Origin: a virus | IMG/VR virus record: IMGVR_UViG_3300032560_000052 | Span: 1 to 39,164 of that record | Length of the DNA stretch: 39,164 nt | Direction: 5' to 3' (one strand) | Shown here: positions 1 through 6,649 of the stretch, piece by piece | Layout of the letters: each line of letters begins with the position of its first letter | Numbering within the stretch: the first letter of the stretch is position 1 | The notes under the pieces: generated by a model | Databases searched by the model: none | Told to the model about the DNA's origin: nothing | Seen by the model: the letters and a program-made list of their open reading frames with translations, nothing else | Made by a program: the position numbers and the translations under genes

Positions 1-113
1 TTGAGTTGGTGGACCGGGATAGGTATGAAGCGCTAAGCCTGCACCTTCAGGCCAAAGCCCAAATACGAATGATGGATGAAATAGAAGCAATCGAGCGCGA
101 AATAACAAAGCAG
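1..113. repeat. Terminal direct repeat, left copy (circular closure)
   Basis: Bases 1-113 are identical to 39052-39164, and an open reading frame runs through the junction. The simplest reading is that a circular or circularly permuted phage genome was assembled and cut with a 113-base overlap. A genuine packaged terminal repeat is less likely because the repeat lies inside the repressor gene. Confidence 0.95.
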
Positions 114-191
114 CGTGATTTATTCACCGCTGAGGTGCTTTGTTTCCAAAGCTACAGAGATAGCCGGGTTTTGGTGCGTTGGAATAATTAA
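1..191 (+). CDS. CI-like repressor, C-terminal part (continues from 38766..39164)
   Basis: This is the 3' end of the repressor gene that runs off the right edge. The reading frame is continuous through the 113-bp overlap: base 1 equals base 39052. The part seen here encodes a charged, probably helical segment (WPFELVDRDRYEAL is split over the junction, then MMDEIEAIEREITKQ) and ends in VRWNN and a TAA at 189-191. No S24/LexA-type peptidase domain follows, so the whole protein is only about 156-158 residues. The lower GC content of the last 60 bases blends into the AT-rich cargo genes that follow. The TTG at base 6 is not the start; it lies inside the gene. Confidence 0.85.
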   Translation, partial: ELVDRDRYEALSLHLQAKAQIRMMDEIEAIEREITKQRDLFTAEVLCFQSYRDSRVLVRWNN

Positions 192-206
192 AAAAAGGGG
201 GTTACA

Positions 207-605
207 TTGAAAATAAGACTTATTATTGCAATATTCGCAACTGCCGCACTATCCGCGCATGCAGAAGACGGGTGGATATACGTCACGTCAAACGATGAAA
301 TACAAACAGAGTTCCAGTCGGGTTCTTTTGTTGTCCAAAATAATCGCGGCGGGAAAGAGATAGCCGTAGCTACCGTAAGAACAATTATAAAAAAGACTTC
401 GTATGCAGACTTGGGAAAGACTTATGTATCAACGGCAGACTGCAATAATAAGCAAGGGAAGATCATTAGAGTTGGAGTTGATAACGAATACAAATATGAG
501 AATGATTTTATTTTTAACGGAGGAACAATGGCATCAATAATGGCAGAGTTTCTATGTCAGGCATATTATTACCAGTTAAAGCAAATTTCAGACAAAGGAC
601 TATAG
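207..605 (+). CDS. Secreted cargo protein, possibly surface-adhesin E-like
   Basis: A 132-residue exported protein. The first 19 residues form a signal peptide (KIR, a hydrophobic core, then a signal peptidase I site AHA before EDGW). The mature part has two cysteines, in TADCNN and EFLCQ, that could form a disulfide. The opening WIYVTSND, the DC pair and the FNGGT...LC ending recall the small surface-adhesin E family, but this is a judgement from pattern only. The start is TTG at 207, chosen because AGGGGG lies about 7 bases upstream and the signal peptide begins there. The gene is clearly AT-richer than the phage core genes. It follows the repressor on the same strand, so it is probably expressed from the prophage as lysogenic-conversion cargo. 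Confidence 0.7.
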   Translation: MKIRLIIAIFATAALSAHAEDGWIYVTSNDEIQTEFQSGSFVVQNNRGGKEIAVATVRTIIKKTSYADLGKTYVSTADCNNKQGKIIRVGVDNEYKYENDFIFNGGTMASIMAEFLCQAYYYQLKQISDKGL

Positions 606-609
606 AGAC

Positions 610-688
610 AACCACCTGCAACTAACCAGGCAGGCTAGAGGCGTTCCGTTCTCTTGCAATCGAATGCAAATAACCACCTGCAACTAAC
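610..688. repeat. 17-bp direct repeat in the cargo block
   Basis: The 17-mer AACCACCTGCAACTAAC occurs at 610-626 and again at 672-688, 62 bases apart. A related AACCAACTAACCAC follows at about 707-720. The copies fill the gap between two cargo genes. They may mark past insertion of cargo or bind a protein; nothing in the sequence decides between these. Confidence 0.7.
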
Positions 689-726
689 GTCGGAGTTTCG
701 AAATTAACCAACTAACCACAATCGCC

Positions 727-1044
727 GTGACCGCCGTCACCAGCGTTATAGTCAAGGAAGTTTGCATTTGGCTTTGGGATACCACCAAGAAATTTGCCAC
801 CGCGGAAACAGTGAGGGCAAAAATCAAAGTTATGTTCAGCAAGGAAAACTTGCAGGTTGCATTCCATTTATTGATCATTTCCTTTTATTCCTACTTGCTG
901 ATTTACACGGGCTGGACAGATGGATCATTAAGCGGAAAGGATGTATTACTCATAATTGGAGAATCATTGGCGCTTCTGTTAATTGTTATTAGCATTATCA
1001 TTAAGCTTGCCAAGATGCACATTAATACACGCAAACGCGAATAA
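727..1044 (+). CDS. Small membrane protein of the cargo block
   Basis: A 105-residue protein with a charged N-terminal half (KFATAETVRAKIKVMFSKENLQ) and two hydrophobic segments at about residues 45-62 and 73-92, followed by a basic tail (KMHINTRKRE). This predicts an inner-membrane protein with both ends in the cytoplasm. The start is uncertain: GTG at 727 is the first usable codon after an upstream stop, and no clear ribosome site precedes it. A shorter reading frame on the other strand (684-878) also encodes hydrophobic segments. The forward frame is preferred because it lies in line with its neighbours. I do not recognise the family; a role in superinfection exclusion is a guess from position. 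Confidence 0.5.
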   Translation: MTAVTSVIVKEVCIWLWDTTKKFATAETVRAKIKVMFSKENLQVAFHLLIISFYSYLLIYTGWTDGSLSGKDVLLIIGESLALLLIVISIIIKLAKMHINTRKRE

Positions 1045-1084
1045 CCGCCCCACGCGGATCGTGGGATTTTCAGGGAGTAAACCA

Positions 1085-1393
1085 ATGAGCGATAAAATTA
1101 ACTGGCTTGATGCCGAGTTCACCATCGGCGATCTAAATACAAAATGGAAAGACATTCCAGGCATTTATATTTTTTGCAGCATCAACGCGCAGAATCAATG
1201 GACGCCAATCTACGTGGGGCAGGCGTCCTCACTGCATGATCGCATCAGCTCTCACGATAGGTTGGATGAGGCGCGCAGGCTTGGATGCAAGAGTATTCAC
1301 GCGAAAGTGGTGGAGAATCAGGCGCAACGGGATCTTCTTGAGAAGCGCCTGATTCAGGCATTCCAACCACCTCTGAACACCCAATTGAAGTAG
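1085..1393 (+). CDS. GIY-YIG family nuclease, single domain
   Basis: A 102-residue protein that is essentially one GIY-YIG nuclease domain. The hallmark elements appear in order: GIY at residues 26-28, YVG at 43-45, Arg53 in HDRISSH, Glu86 in LLEKRLI and Asn98 in PPLNTQ. These correspond to the catalytic and metal-binding positions of the family, so it should be an active endonuclease. ATG 1085 is chosen because AGGGAG lies 8 bases upstream; an upstream in-frame start would add a non-conserved leader. It is the last rightward gene of the repressor-linked cargo block and its last 149 bases overlap the convergent gene at 1245-1859. A role against other incoming phages is inference. Confidence 0.8.
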   Translation: MSDKINWLDAEFTIGDLNTKWKDIPGIYIFCSINAQNQWTPIYVGQASSLHDRISSHDRLDEARRLGCKSIHAKVVENQAQRDLLEKRLIQAFQPPLNTQLK

Positions 1394-1859
1394 CTTCTCC
1401 AATTGCCTCGGACTGAATTTTAGGCTGAGGATCGCCTTCGTTACAGCTGACGCAGGAACCTGTGCCTGGCGAATTTAAGCTTGCCGCCCAGTCGTGCAAC
1501 TTTTGCTTGAGTGCGTAGCCCATCAGCGGCCAGATTTTCTGTTTGGCGTTTTCGAATGCTATCTTGCGACCGATCTCGGGGTCGAAGTTTTCAGGACTGG
1601 CGCAAGCAGATTCTCCGGTGACGGTGAAGCCGTTGTTCAGGACGATGACGCAGAAGGTCAACAGGTTCAGAGCAGGGTCCAGCGGAGCAAAGTCGCGTTT
1701 TGGCTCATTGCCGGCCACCACGTCACGGAAGGCATGGCGCGCGCCCTGGTCAGCGGTGAAGAAGTAAACGCCTTTGATGTTGGCGTTTAAATCAGCAGGC
1801 GTCACTCTGGGCGCGGTCAGGCCTTTGGCCTGGATTTCTTGTTCAATCTGATCTTCCAT
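1245..1859 (-). CDS. N4 gp49 / Sf6 gp66 family protein with C-terminal extension
   Basis: The core contains the signature of the N4 gp49/Sf6 gp66 phage family: NLLTFCVIVLNNGFTVTG, then ESACASPENFDPEIGRK, then ENAKQKIWPLMGYALKQ. Function of the family is unknown. ATG 1859 follows a good ribosome site (AAAGGTGAAA). The family core ends near residue 130. The remaining 70 or so residues are low-complexity (Ser/Pro/Glu) and from about residue 156 are encoded opposite the GIY-YIG gene, so the tail looks like read-through into the neighbour. The gene is read leftward toward the repressor cargo, opposite to pL, and a possible extended -10 promoter lies at 1924-1932. Confidence 0.75.
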   Translation of the reverse strand: MEDQIEQEIQAKGLTAPRVTPADLNANIKGVYFFTADQGARHAFRDVVAGNEPKRDFAPLDPALNLLTFCVIVLNNGFTVTGESACASPENFDPEIGRKIAFENAKQKIWPLMGYALKQKLHDWAASLNSPGTGSCVSCNEGDPQPKIQSEAIGEATSIGCSEVVGMPESGASQEDPVAPDSPPLSREYSCIQACAPHPTYRES

Positions 1860-1873
1860 TTTTCACCTTTCGT

Positions 1874-1897
1874 GCCCGCTGCTCGCGGGCTTTTTTT
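1874..1897 (+). terminator. Rho-independent terminator closing the repressor/cargo operon
   Basis: GCCCGC (1874-1879), a 5-base loop, GCGGGC (1885-1890) and a run of seven T. It acts on rightward transcripts. It lies 480 bases past the last cargo gene, so the rightward transcript would run antisense through the gp49-family gene before ending, just short of the pL promoter. Confidence 0.85.
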
Positions 1898-1923
1898 CGC
1901 CCTCAAACCGGGCAGGTGAAAAT

Positions 1924-1932
1924 ATTTTACCA
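1924..1932 (-). promoter_or_regulatory. Possible extended -10 promoter for the gp49-family gene
   Basis: On the minus strand TGG is directly followed by TAAAAT, an extended -10 element matching TATAAT in five of six bases, about 65 bases ahead of ATG 1859. No good -35 is present. It lies next to the operator at 1939-1951 and could be regulated with pL. Confidence 0.35.
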
Positions 1933-1938
1933 AAATTA

Positions 1939-1979
1939 CTAGCACAACTGTTGACAATGACAAACAGCGGGGCTAGTAT
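1939..1979 (+). promoter_or_regulatory. pL-like early promoter with two operators
   Basis: TTGACA at 1951-1956, a 17-base spacer, and TAGTAT at 1974-1979, giving a transcript start near 1986 and a short leader before ATG 2015. Two 13-bp operator-like sites overlap it: CTAGCACAACTGT at 1939-1951, ending on the first base of the -35, and 1964-1976 (CTAGCCCCGCTGT on the minus strand), covering the -10. Their starts are 25 bp apart. Both hexamers, the spacer length and the operator phase are the same as at the Cro promoter, so one repressor should control both. Confidence 0.8.
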
Positions 1980-2014
1980 TCATCCCATCGTATCCAACAA
2001 CGAAGGGAGTGCAA

Positions 2015-2311
2015 ATGTTCTACACCGCGAGTCCAACCGCTGACGCAGAGCGCCATGAGGACGCTTTGGAGGCAGCAGAGGGGCATGCTAGTGCCGCTCT
2101 TAAAGAGCTGACTTCTAACCCATGCTGGCAACTCCTGGCAGACGGCCTGGACTACGGCAACGGCCCCAAAACCCGCGAAGTGCTCGACCTGCTCATTGAT
2201 GCAGCTCAGGGCAGGGATGTGTGCGCCCGCGCCAAAACGCTGATGGGCCGCATTCTGGAAAAGTGGCTCGATCAAAACCCGGAATACATGGAAGAGGTGC
2301 GCCATGCGTGA
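2015..2311 (+). CDS. First gene of the rightward early operon, unknown function
   Basis: A 98-residue acidic, helix-rich protein (many Ala, Glu, Leu; no cysteine cluster, no membrane segment). It is the first gene after the pL-like promoter, with ATG 2015 placed 5 bases after AAGGGAG. The position matches that of lambda N, but the protein lacks the arginine-rich motif of N-type antiterminators. I do not recognise a family. Its stop codon overlaps the start of the next small gene, so the two are probably translated together. Confidence 0.75.
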   Translation: MFYTASPTADAERHEDALEAAEGHASAALKELTSNPCWQLLADGLDYGNGPKTREVLDLLIDAAQGRDVCARAKTLMGRILEKWLDQNPEYMEEVRHA

Positions 2312-2402
2312 CACCTTCTGGACTCCGGTAAAGGTGGCTTTCTGCGTCACCTACTTCGCCGCGCTGTGCATTTTCATGGCCATCGTAGGGGGTGTGCTGT
2401 GA
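2304..2402 (+). CDS. 32-residue single-span membrane peptide
   Basis: ATG 2304 overlaps the end of the previous gene, and the product is MRDTFWTPVK followed by a hydrophobic stretch of about 20 residues (VAFCVTYFAALCIFMAIVGG). This predicts one membrane span with the N-terminus in the cytoplasm. The tight packing with both neighbours is the main evidence that it is a real gene. Function unknown. Confidence 0.5.
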   Translation: MRDTFWTPVKVAFCVTYFAALCIFMAIVGGVL

Positions 2403-2497
2403 CCTTCCTGCGCCTTTATTCCCTGTACCGAGGCCTTGGCTTCAACGTCCTGCGCTCGATCGCACGGGCCCGCTACATGTCCCGTTTTTCTAAGTGA
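2399..2497 (+). CDS. 32-residue basic peptide
   Basis: GTG 2399 overlaps the stop of the previous gene (GTGA). The product is a short arginine-rich peptide (MTFLRLYSLYRGLGF, then RSIARARYMSRFSK) with no acidic residues. It fills the space up to the ribosome site of the next gene. The arginine content could suit RNA or DNA binding, but that is speculation; the evidence for the gene is its coupling and lack of spare sequence. Confidence 0.45.
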   Translation: MTFLRLYSLYRGLGFNVLRSIARARYMSRFSK

Positions 2498-2508
2498 GGT
2501 ATCCCAAA

Positions 2509-3651
2509 ATGAACATTGAACTGATTGAACCGGCGCAGGAAACCACTGCGCTTACCGTGCAGCACCGCGCCGCGCTGGCGCTCAACAGCACCAAGACCGA
2601 AGCCGACTTGAAGGCTATGGCCACCAAGCACACAAGCATCGTGCTGGTGATCGACAAAGCAGGCCGTGCCCAAGCCCACGGAGCCGCAATGGAGCTGCGC
2701 ACTGCGCGCACCGACATTGAAAAGGTGTCCAAGGCATCACGCGACGACGCCACCAAGTTCTCGAAGGCCGTGATCCAGGAAGAGAACCGCCTGATCGCCA
2801 TCATTGAGCCGGAAGAAAAACGCCTGATCGGCCTGCGCGACTCGTGGGATGCTGAGCAGGAGCGCATTGCCAAGGAAAAAGAGGCTCTGGAACGGGCCCG
2901 CGTCCTGGCCATTACCGAGCGCATCACCGCCATTCGAGGCTATACCGGACTGGCAGCGCAGTGCCGCACCGCCGCGCGCATCAATGAGCTGCTGGACAAG
3001 CTGGCGCGCGTCAGCCTGGACGACTTTGCAGAGTTCGCGGACGAAGCGGTGTCGGTGCACGCCAGCGCAATGAAGCAGGTGGAGGCGCTCCTGGTTGCCA
3101 AGCACCAGGAAGAGCAGGAAGCGGCCCGCGTGAAGGCTGAACAGGAGGCGGAGTCCAAGCGCCTGGCCGAAGAGCGCGCCGCATTGGAGAAGGAAAAGGC
3201 CGAGCTAGCAGCGCAGCGGGCTGCTGTTGATGCTGCGAAAAGGGCTGAATTCTTTGCGTCCCAAAAACACCCTGACGGATCGCCAATGTATAGCTCCACC
3301 ACATTCAAGGACAACGGGGACCCTATTCAACTGACTCCGGACGGAAAGCGAAGTGTTTTCTGCGATCTGCTTGACGGTCCGGACGGTGAAAGCCCATACA
3401 CCGCCGACGACTTCGACGCACAGGTGCAGCAGTTCGCACAGGCCGTGGCGCCCGCTGCATCCAACCCGCTGCCGGCTGCAAAGCCCGCAAGCATCGCCGC
3501 GCCAGCGCCAAAGGCCATCCGCCCTACCGACATGCAAATCGTCGAGGCGCTGTCCCTGCACTTCCGCGTGCACGAATCCAAGGTCCTGGAGTGGCTGCTG
3601 GCCATGGATCTGAACGAAGTCACCGAAGCCATCAGCGCCGAATTCATGTAA
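2509..3651 (+). CDS. Coiled-coil protein upstream of RecT
   Basis: A 380-residue soluble protein. Residues about 90-250 are a long charged helix rich in Glu, Lys, Arg and Ala (EEQEAARVKAEQEAESKR and similar), predicted coiled coil. A Pro/Ala-rich linker follows, then a C-terminal segment of about 45 residues (RPTDMQIVEALSLHFRVHES). ATG 2509 is chosen because GAGG lies upstream and the following residues begin the folded part. It directly precedes recT and the YqaJ exonuclease, so it probably serves the recombination module. The C-terminal segment could be an interaction domain. No enzymatic motif is visible. Confidence 0.75.
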   Translation: MNIELIEPAQETTALTVQHRAALALNSTKTEADLKAMATKHTSIVLVIDKAGRAQAHGAAMELRTARTDIEKVSKASRDDATKFSKAVIQEENRLIAIIEPEEKRLIGLRDSWDAEQERIAKEKEALERARVLAITERITAIRGYTGLAAQCRTAARINELLDKLARVSLDDFAEFADEAVSVHASAMKQVEALLVAKHQEEQEAARVKAEQEAESKRLAEERAALEKEKAELAAQRAAVDAAKRAEFFASQKHPDGSPMYSSTTFKDNGDPIQLTPDGKRSVFCDLLDGPDGESPYTADDFDAQVQQFAQAVAPAASNPLPAAKPASIAAPAPKAIRPTDMQIVEALSLHFRVHESKVLEWLLAMDLNEVTEAISAEFM

Positions 3652-3675
3652 CCACTTTCCAACCACAGAACCGCC

Positions 3676-4692
3676 ATGAACACCACTACTCACCTCGAAT
3701 CGAATGCTTTGCAGGTCGCAGGCAATACCGCGATGACCGAATCCAGCCGCATGCAGGCCAGCTCAATGATGCTGGATTCAACAACTATGGAAATGGCGAT
3801 GCGCGTAGCCGACCTTATGGCCTCAGGCAAGAGCACCGTTCCTGTGCACCTGCAGAAAAATCCGTCCGATTGCCTGGCCGTCGTTATGCAATCAATGCAG
3901 TGGGGTATGAACCCCTTCGCTGTGGCGCAGAAAACGCACCTGGTCAATGGAACGCTGGGATATGAGGCCCAGCTCGTCAATGCAGTGGTGCAGCAGTCCA
4001 ACTCCATCCAGGGACGCTTCCACTACGAATACAAGGGTGACAGCCCGAGCCTGCAGTGCCGAGTCGGCGCGGTTATTCGCGGTGAAACTGAGATCACCTG
4101 GGGAAATTGGCTCAGCGAGGCCAAAGTGACCACCAAGAATTCACCGCTGTGGAAGGTTAACCCATCGCAGCAGCTGGGATACCTGCAGGTCAAGAACTGG
4201 GCACGCCTGTTCTGCCCTGGCGCGATTCTGGGCGTCTACACCCCGGAAGAGTTGGTCGACGTTCCAAAGACCCGCTACATGGGCGCCGCGGATGAAGTGG
4301 TCGAGACTATTGACGTTCGCCCCTACCTGCTGGGCGCACGCGAAACGACCACCGACCAGGCCGCCGCAGCTTACTGGAAGGAGCACAACGGCAAGTTTTC
4401 CAAGCAGCCTGACGATCACCAGTCGTTCAAAGATGCGGTCATTGCGCACCGCAAGGCACTAAAGGCCAAGACCGTGGTGGACCAAGACACCGGTGAAATA
4501 AAGGGCGCTCAGAATGCGCAGCCCCCTGTATCCAAGACCTTTGACGAGGTGATGGCTGGGCTGTGCTCCGCCAAAGACATTGATGCGCTGTATATCTGGG
4601 GTGAATGGATTGAAACCGTCGATGACGGAAGGGATGTGCTGGCCGCGAAGTTCGACGAGATGAAGGTCAAGCTCGAAGGCGGTGCAGCATGA
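3676..4692 (+). CDS. recT: RecT-family single-strand annealing recombinase
   Basis: A 338-residue protein of the RecT annealing family, which pairs complementary single strands during phage recombination. The conserved core is visible at about residues 55-200: LQKNPSDCLAVVMQSMQWGM and NPFAVAQKTHLVNGTLGYEA, then WKVNPSQQLGYLQVKNWARL and CPGAILGVYTPEEL. The acidic C-terminal part (about 225-338) is less conserved. It overlaps the start of the exonuclease gene by four bases (ATGA), the usual recE/recT-like pairing in which the exonuclease makes the single strands that RecT anneals. Confidence 0.92.
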   Translation: MNTTTHLESNALQVAGNTAMTESSRMQASSMMLDSTTMEMAMRVADLMASGKSTVPVHLQKNPSDCLAVVMQSMQWGMNPFAVAQKTHLVNGTLGYEAQLVNAVVQQSNSIQGRFHYEYKGDSPSLQCRVGAVIRGETEITWGNWLSEAKVTTKNSPLWKVNPSQQLGYLQVKNWARLFCPGAILGVYTPEELVDVPKTRYMGAADEVVETIDVRPYLLGARETTTDQAAAAYWKEHNGKFSKQPDDHQSFKDAVIAHRKALKAKTVVDQDTGEIKGAQNAQPPVSKTFDEVMAGLCSAKDIDALYIWGEWIETVDDGRDVLAAKFDEMKVKLEGGAA

Positions 4693-5372
4693 AGTTCATC
4701 GAATGCGATCAAGGCACGCCAGAGTGGTTGGACGCCCGCGCCGGCGCTATCACCGCCAGCACTTTTGCGGATGCAATCAGCCTTCTCAAGCGCAACAGCG
4801 GAGAGAAAAAAGTAGGCGATCCGACAGATGCGTCCGACCGCCTTGCGAGTGACATTGCAATCGAGCGCATCAGCGGCAAGCCCTATGGAGAGCCACCCAA
4901 GACCTGGCTGCTGCAGCGTGGTCACGACATGGAAACGGTTGCGCGCCGTCGCTGGGAATCGCGCACTGGCCTGCTGGCTGAAGAGGCTGGCGTGTGCAAG
5001 ACCGATGACGACTGGTTTGGCTATTCCACTGACGGTCTGGTTGACGATGACGGCCTGATCGAAATTAAGTGCCCCATCGACACCAACAAGATCGCAACGA
5101 TGTTCAAAACCGGGGACGTGTCTGAGTACATCCATCAGATGCAGGGCGGACTGTGGATCACCGGGCGCCAGTGGTGCGATTTCATCATGTATGTGCCCGA
5201 TCTGGAGCAGGTTGGCAACGACCTGTACGTGAAACGAATCCACCGCGATGACGACTTCATTGACGAAATGGTGCGGCAGCTGCTGCGCTTCCGATCCAAC
5301 GTGATGCTGCGCGAATCCATGTTCCGCCTGCCCTTTTCTTCCAACGCTGATCTGTACAAGGTCGCCGCCTGA
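4689..5372 (+). CDS. YqaJ-family recombination exonuclease
   Basis: A 227-residue exonuclease of the YqaJ/lambda-exonuclease fold. The N-terminal QGTPEWLDARAGAITAS is the typical opening, and the catalytic acidic block is STDGLVDD followed by LIEIKCP (D...ExK) near residues 117-131, then the helix YIHQMQGGLWITG carrying the conserved glutamine. It should digest one strand of double-stranded DNA to feed RecT. Start ATG 4689 overlaps the recT stop, so translation is coupled. Length is normal for phage members. Confidence 0.92.
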   Translation: MKFIECDQGTPEWLDARAGAITASTFADAISLLKRNSGEKKVGDPTDASDRLASDIAIERISGKPYGEPPKTWLLQRGHDMETVARRRWESRTGLLAEEAGVCKTDDDWFGYSTDGLVDDDGLIEIKCPIDTNKIATMFKTGDVSEYIHQMQGGLWITGRQWCDFIMYVPDLEQVGNDLYVKRIHRDDDFIDEMVRQLLRFRSNVMLRESMFRLPFSSNADLYKVAA

Positions 5373-5399
5373 ATTCAATTTTTACTCCGAAAGCACCCA

Positions 5400-6017
5400 A
5401 TGAATCTCGCCATTTTTTACGACACAGAAACGACAGGATTGCCCCTGTTCAATGAGCCCAGCGAACACCCGGCCCAGCCGCACATCGTGCAGATCGCGGC
5501 CTGCCTGGCGGACATGGACACCCGCAACACCATCGCCAGCATGGACGTGATCGTGCAGCCCGACGGCTGGACCATCCCTGACGAGGTGGCCGCGATCCAC
5601 GGAATCACCACCGAGCATGCTCTGGCTGTCGGCGTGCCCGCCAAGCTGGCGATGCAGATGTTCCTGGAGTTGGCCATGGGCCGCACTCGCATCGGCCACA
5701 ACGAGCAGTTCGACGCCCGCATGGTGCGCATTGCGCTTCTGCGCCATTTCAATGTAGAGATGGCCGACGAATGGAAGGCCGGAGATTCCGAGTGCACTCA
5801 GCGCCTGGCGACACCCGTCCTGAAACTGCCTCCCACCGCAAAGATGCGTGCCGCAGGCCGCAACCACTTTAAGAGCGCCAACCTGCGCGAGGCATACCAG
5901 CACTTCACCGGTAAGCCGCTGGAGAACGCCCACAGCGCAATGGCTGACGTGCAGGGTTGCATGGCGGTCTATTTCGCCATGCAAGACCTCCTGCAGCCGC
6001 AGATGCAGGCTGCCTGA
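5400..6017 (+). CDS. DnaQ-like DEDDh 3'-5' exonuclease
   Basis: A 205-residue exonuclease with all DEDDh motifs: Exo I FYDTETTGLP (Asp8, Glu10), Exo II GHNEQFDARM, and Exo III AHSAMADVQG with the histidine and aspartate in place. The length fits a stand-alone proofreading-type or recombination exonuclease. It lies 27 bases after the YqaJ gene and belongs to the same operon, so a role in DNA recombination or repair during early infection is likely. No polymerase gene is present in the genome. Confidence 0.88.
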   Translation: MNLAIFYDTETTGLPLFNEPSEHPAQPHIVQIAACLADMDTRNTIASMDVIVQPDGWTIPDEVAAIHGITTEHALAVGVPAKLAMQMFLELAMGRTRIGHNEQFDARMVRIALLRHFNVEMADEWKAGDSECTQRLATPVLKLPPTAKMRAAGRNHFKSANLREAYQHFTGKPLENAHSAMADVQGCMAVYFAMQDLLQPQMQAA

Positions 6018-6047
6018 CCCATCCCCCAACCCTGAAAGAAAACTGAA

Positions 6048-6551
6048 ATGAAACGCTATATCGGAACCAAGATCATCACCGCAGCGCCCATGAACCGCGC
6101 GGATTACAACACCTATCGCGGCTGGGAATTGCCGGCCAACGAGAACGGCGCAGACGAGGGCTACCTGGTCGAATACACCGATGGCGGCAAGGCCAATGAC
6201 TCGCGCCATGCAGGCTACATCAGCTGGTCGCCAAAAGAGCAGTTCGAGGGCGCCTACCGCGAAACTGCCGGCCTGTCGTTCGGACTGGCTATTGAAGCGC
6301 TCAAGCTGGGTCAGAAGGTGGCTCGCGCTGGCTGGAACGGCAAGGGCATGTGGCTGGTCCTGGTGCCCGGTAGCCCGAACGTGACAACAACTGCCGGAAG
6401 CCCGTACCACAACGCTGGAGTGCTGACGACTGAAATCCTGCCGCACATAGATATGTGGACCACAAACGCGCACGGACGCCGAGCCATGCTGCCGGGCTGG
6501 CTCGCATCCCAGACCGACATGCTGGCCGAGGACTGGTCCATCGTCGATTGA
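6048..6551 (+). CDS. Two-domain protein with C-terminal DUF2829 (Tad2, anti-Thoeris)
   Basis: Residues about 76-167 form a complete DUF2829 domain: FGLAIEALKLGQKVARAGWN, GKGMWLVLVPG, a central PHIDMW, and the ending PGWLASQTDMLAEDWSIVD. DUF2829 is the fold of Tad2, a phage protein that sequesters the cyclic nucleotide signal of the Thoeris defence; other members bind CBASS signals. Residues 1-72 are a separate small domain (KRYIGTKIITAAPMNRADYN, GYLVEYTDGG, GYISWSPKEQFE) that I know from many phages without a function. Tad2 proteins are often single-domain, so the joined layout is notable. ATG 6048 lies just after a GAAAGAAAA stretch. Confidence 0.85.
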   Translation: MKRYIGTKIITAAPMNRADYNTYRGWELPANENGADEGYLVEYTDGGKANDSRHAGYISWSPKEQFEGAYRETAGLSFGLAIEALKLGQKVARAGWNGKGMWLVLVPGSPNVTTTAGSPYHNAGVLTTEILPHIDMWTTNAHGRRAMLPGWLASQTDMLAEDWSIVD

Positions 6552-6649
6552 TTTTCGGGGTGAATGCGCCAGCCCTTGCGCCATGAATGCCGGAGATAAG
6601 TAGGGCACCGGCCACCCCACCACCAACATTCAAACCCAAATAAATCAAC

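Noticed and set aside
1-113. Terminal repeat as a true packaged end
   Set aside because: It lies inside the repressor gene and away from the terminase genes. A circular assembly overlap explains it better; virion end mapping would settle it.
684-878. Leftward reading frame with two hydrophobic segments opposite the membrane protein gene
   Set aside because: It is shorter, lies against the direction of its neighbours, and its hydrophobicity mirrors the opposite strand. The forward frame at 727-1044 is preferred, though its own start is weak.
2015-2311. Lambda N-like antiterminator at the first pL gene
   Set aside because: The product is acidic and lacks an arginine-rich RNA-binding segment; no boxB-like hairpin was seen in the short leader.
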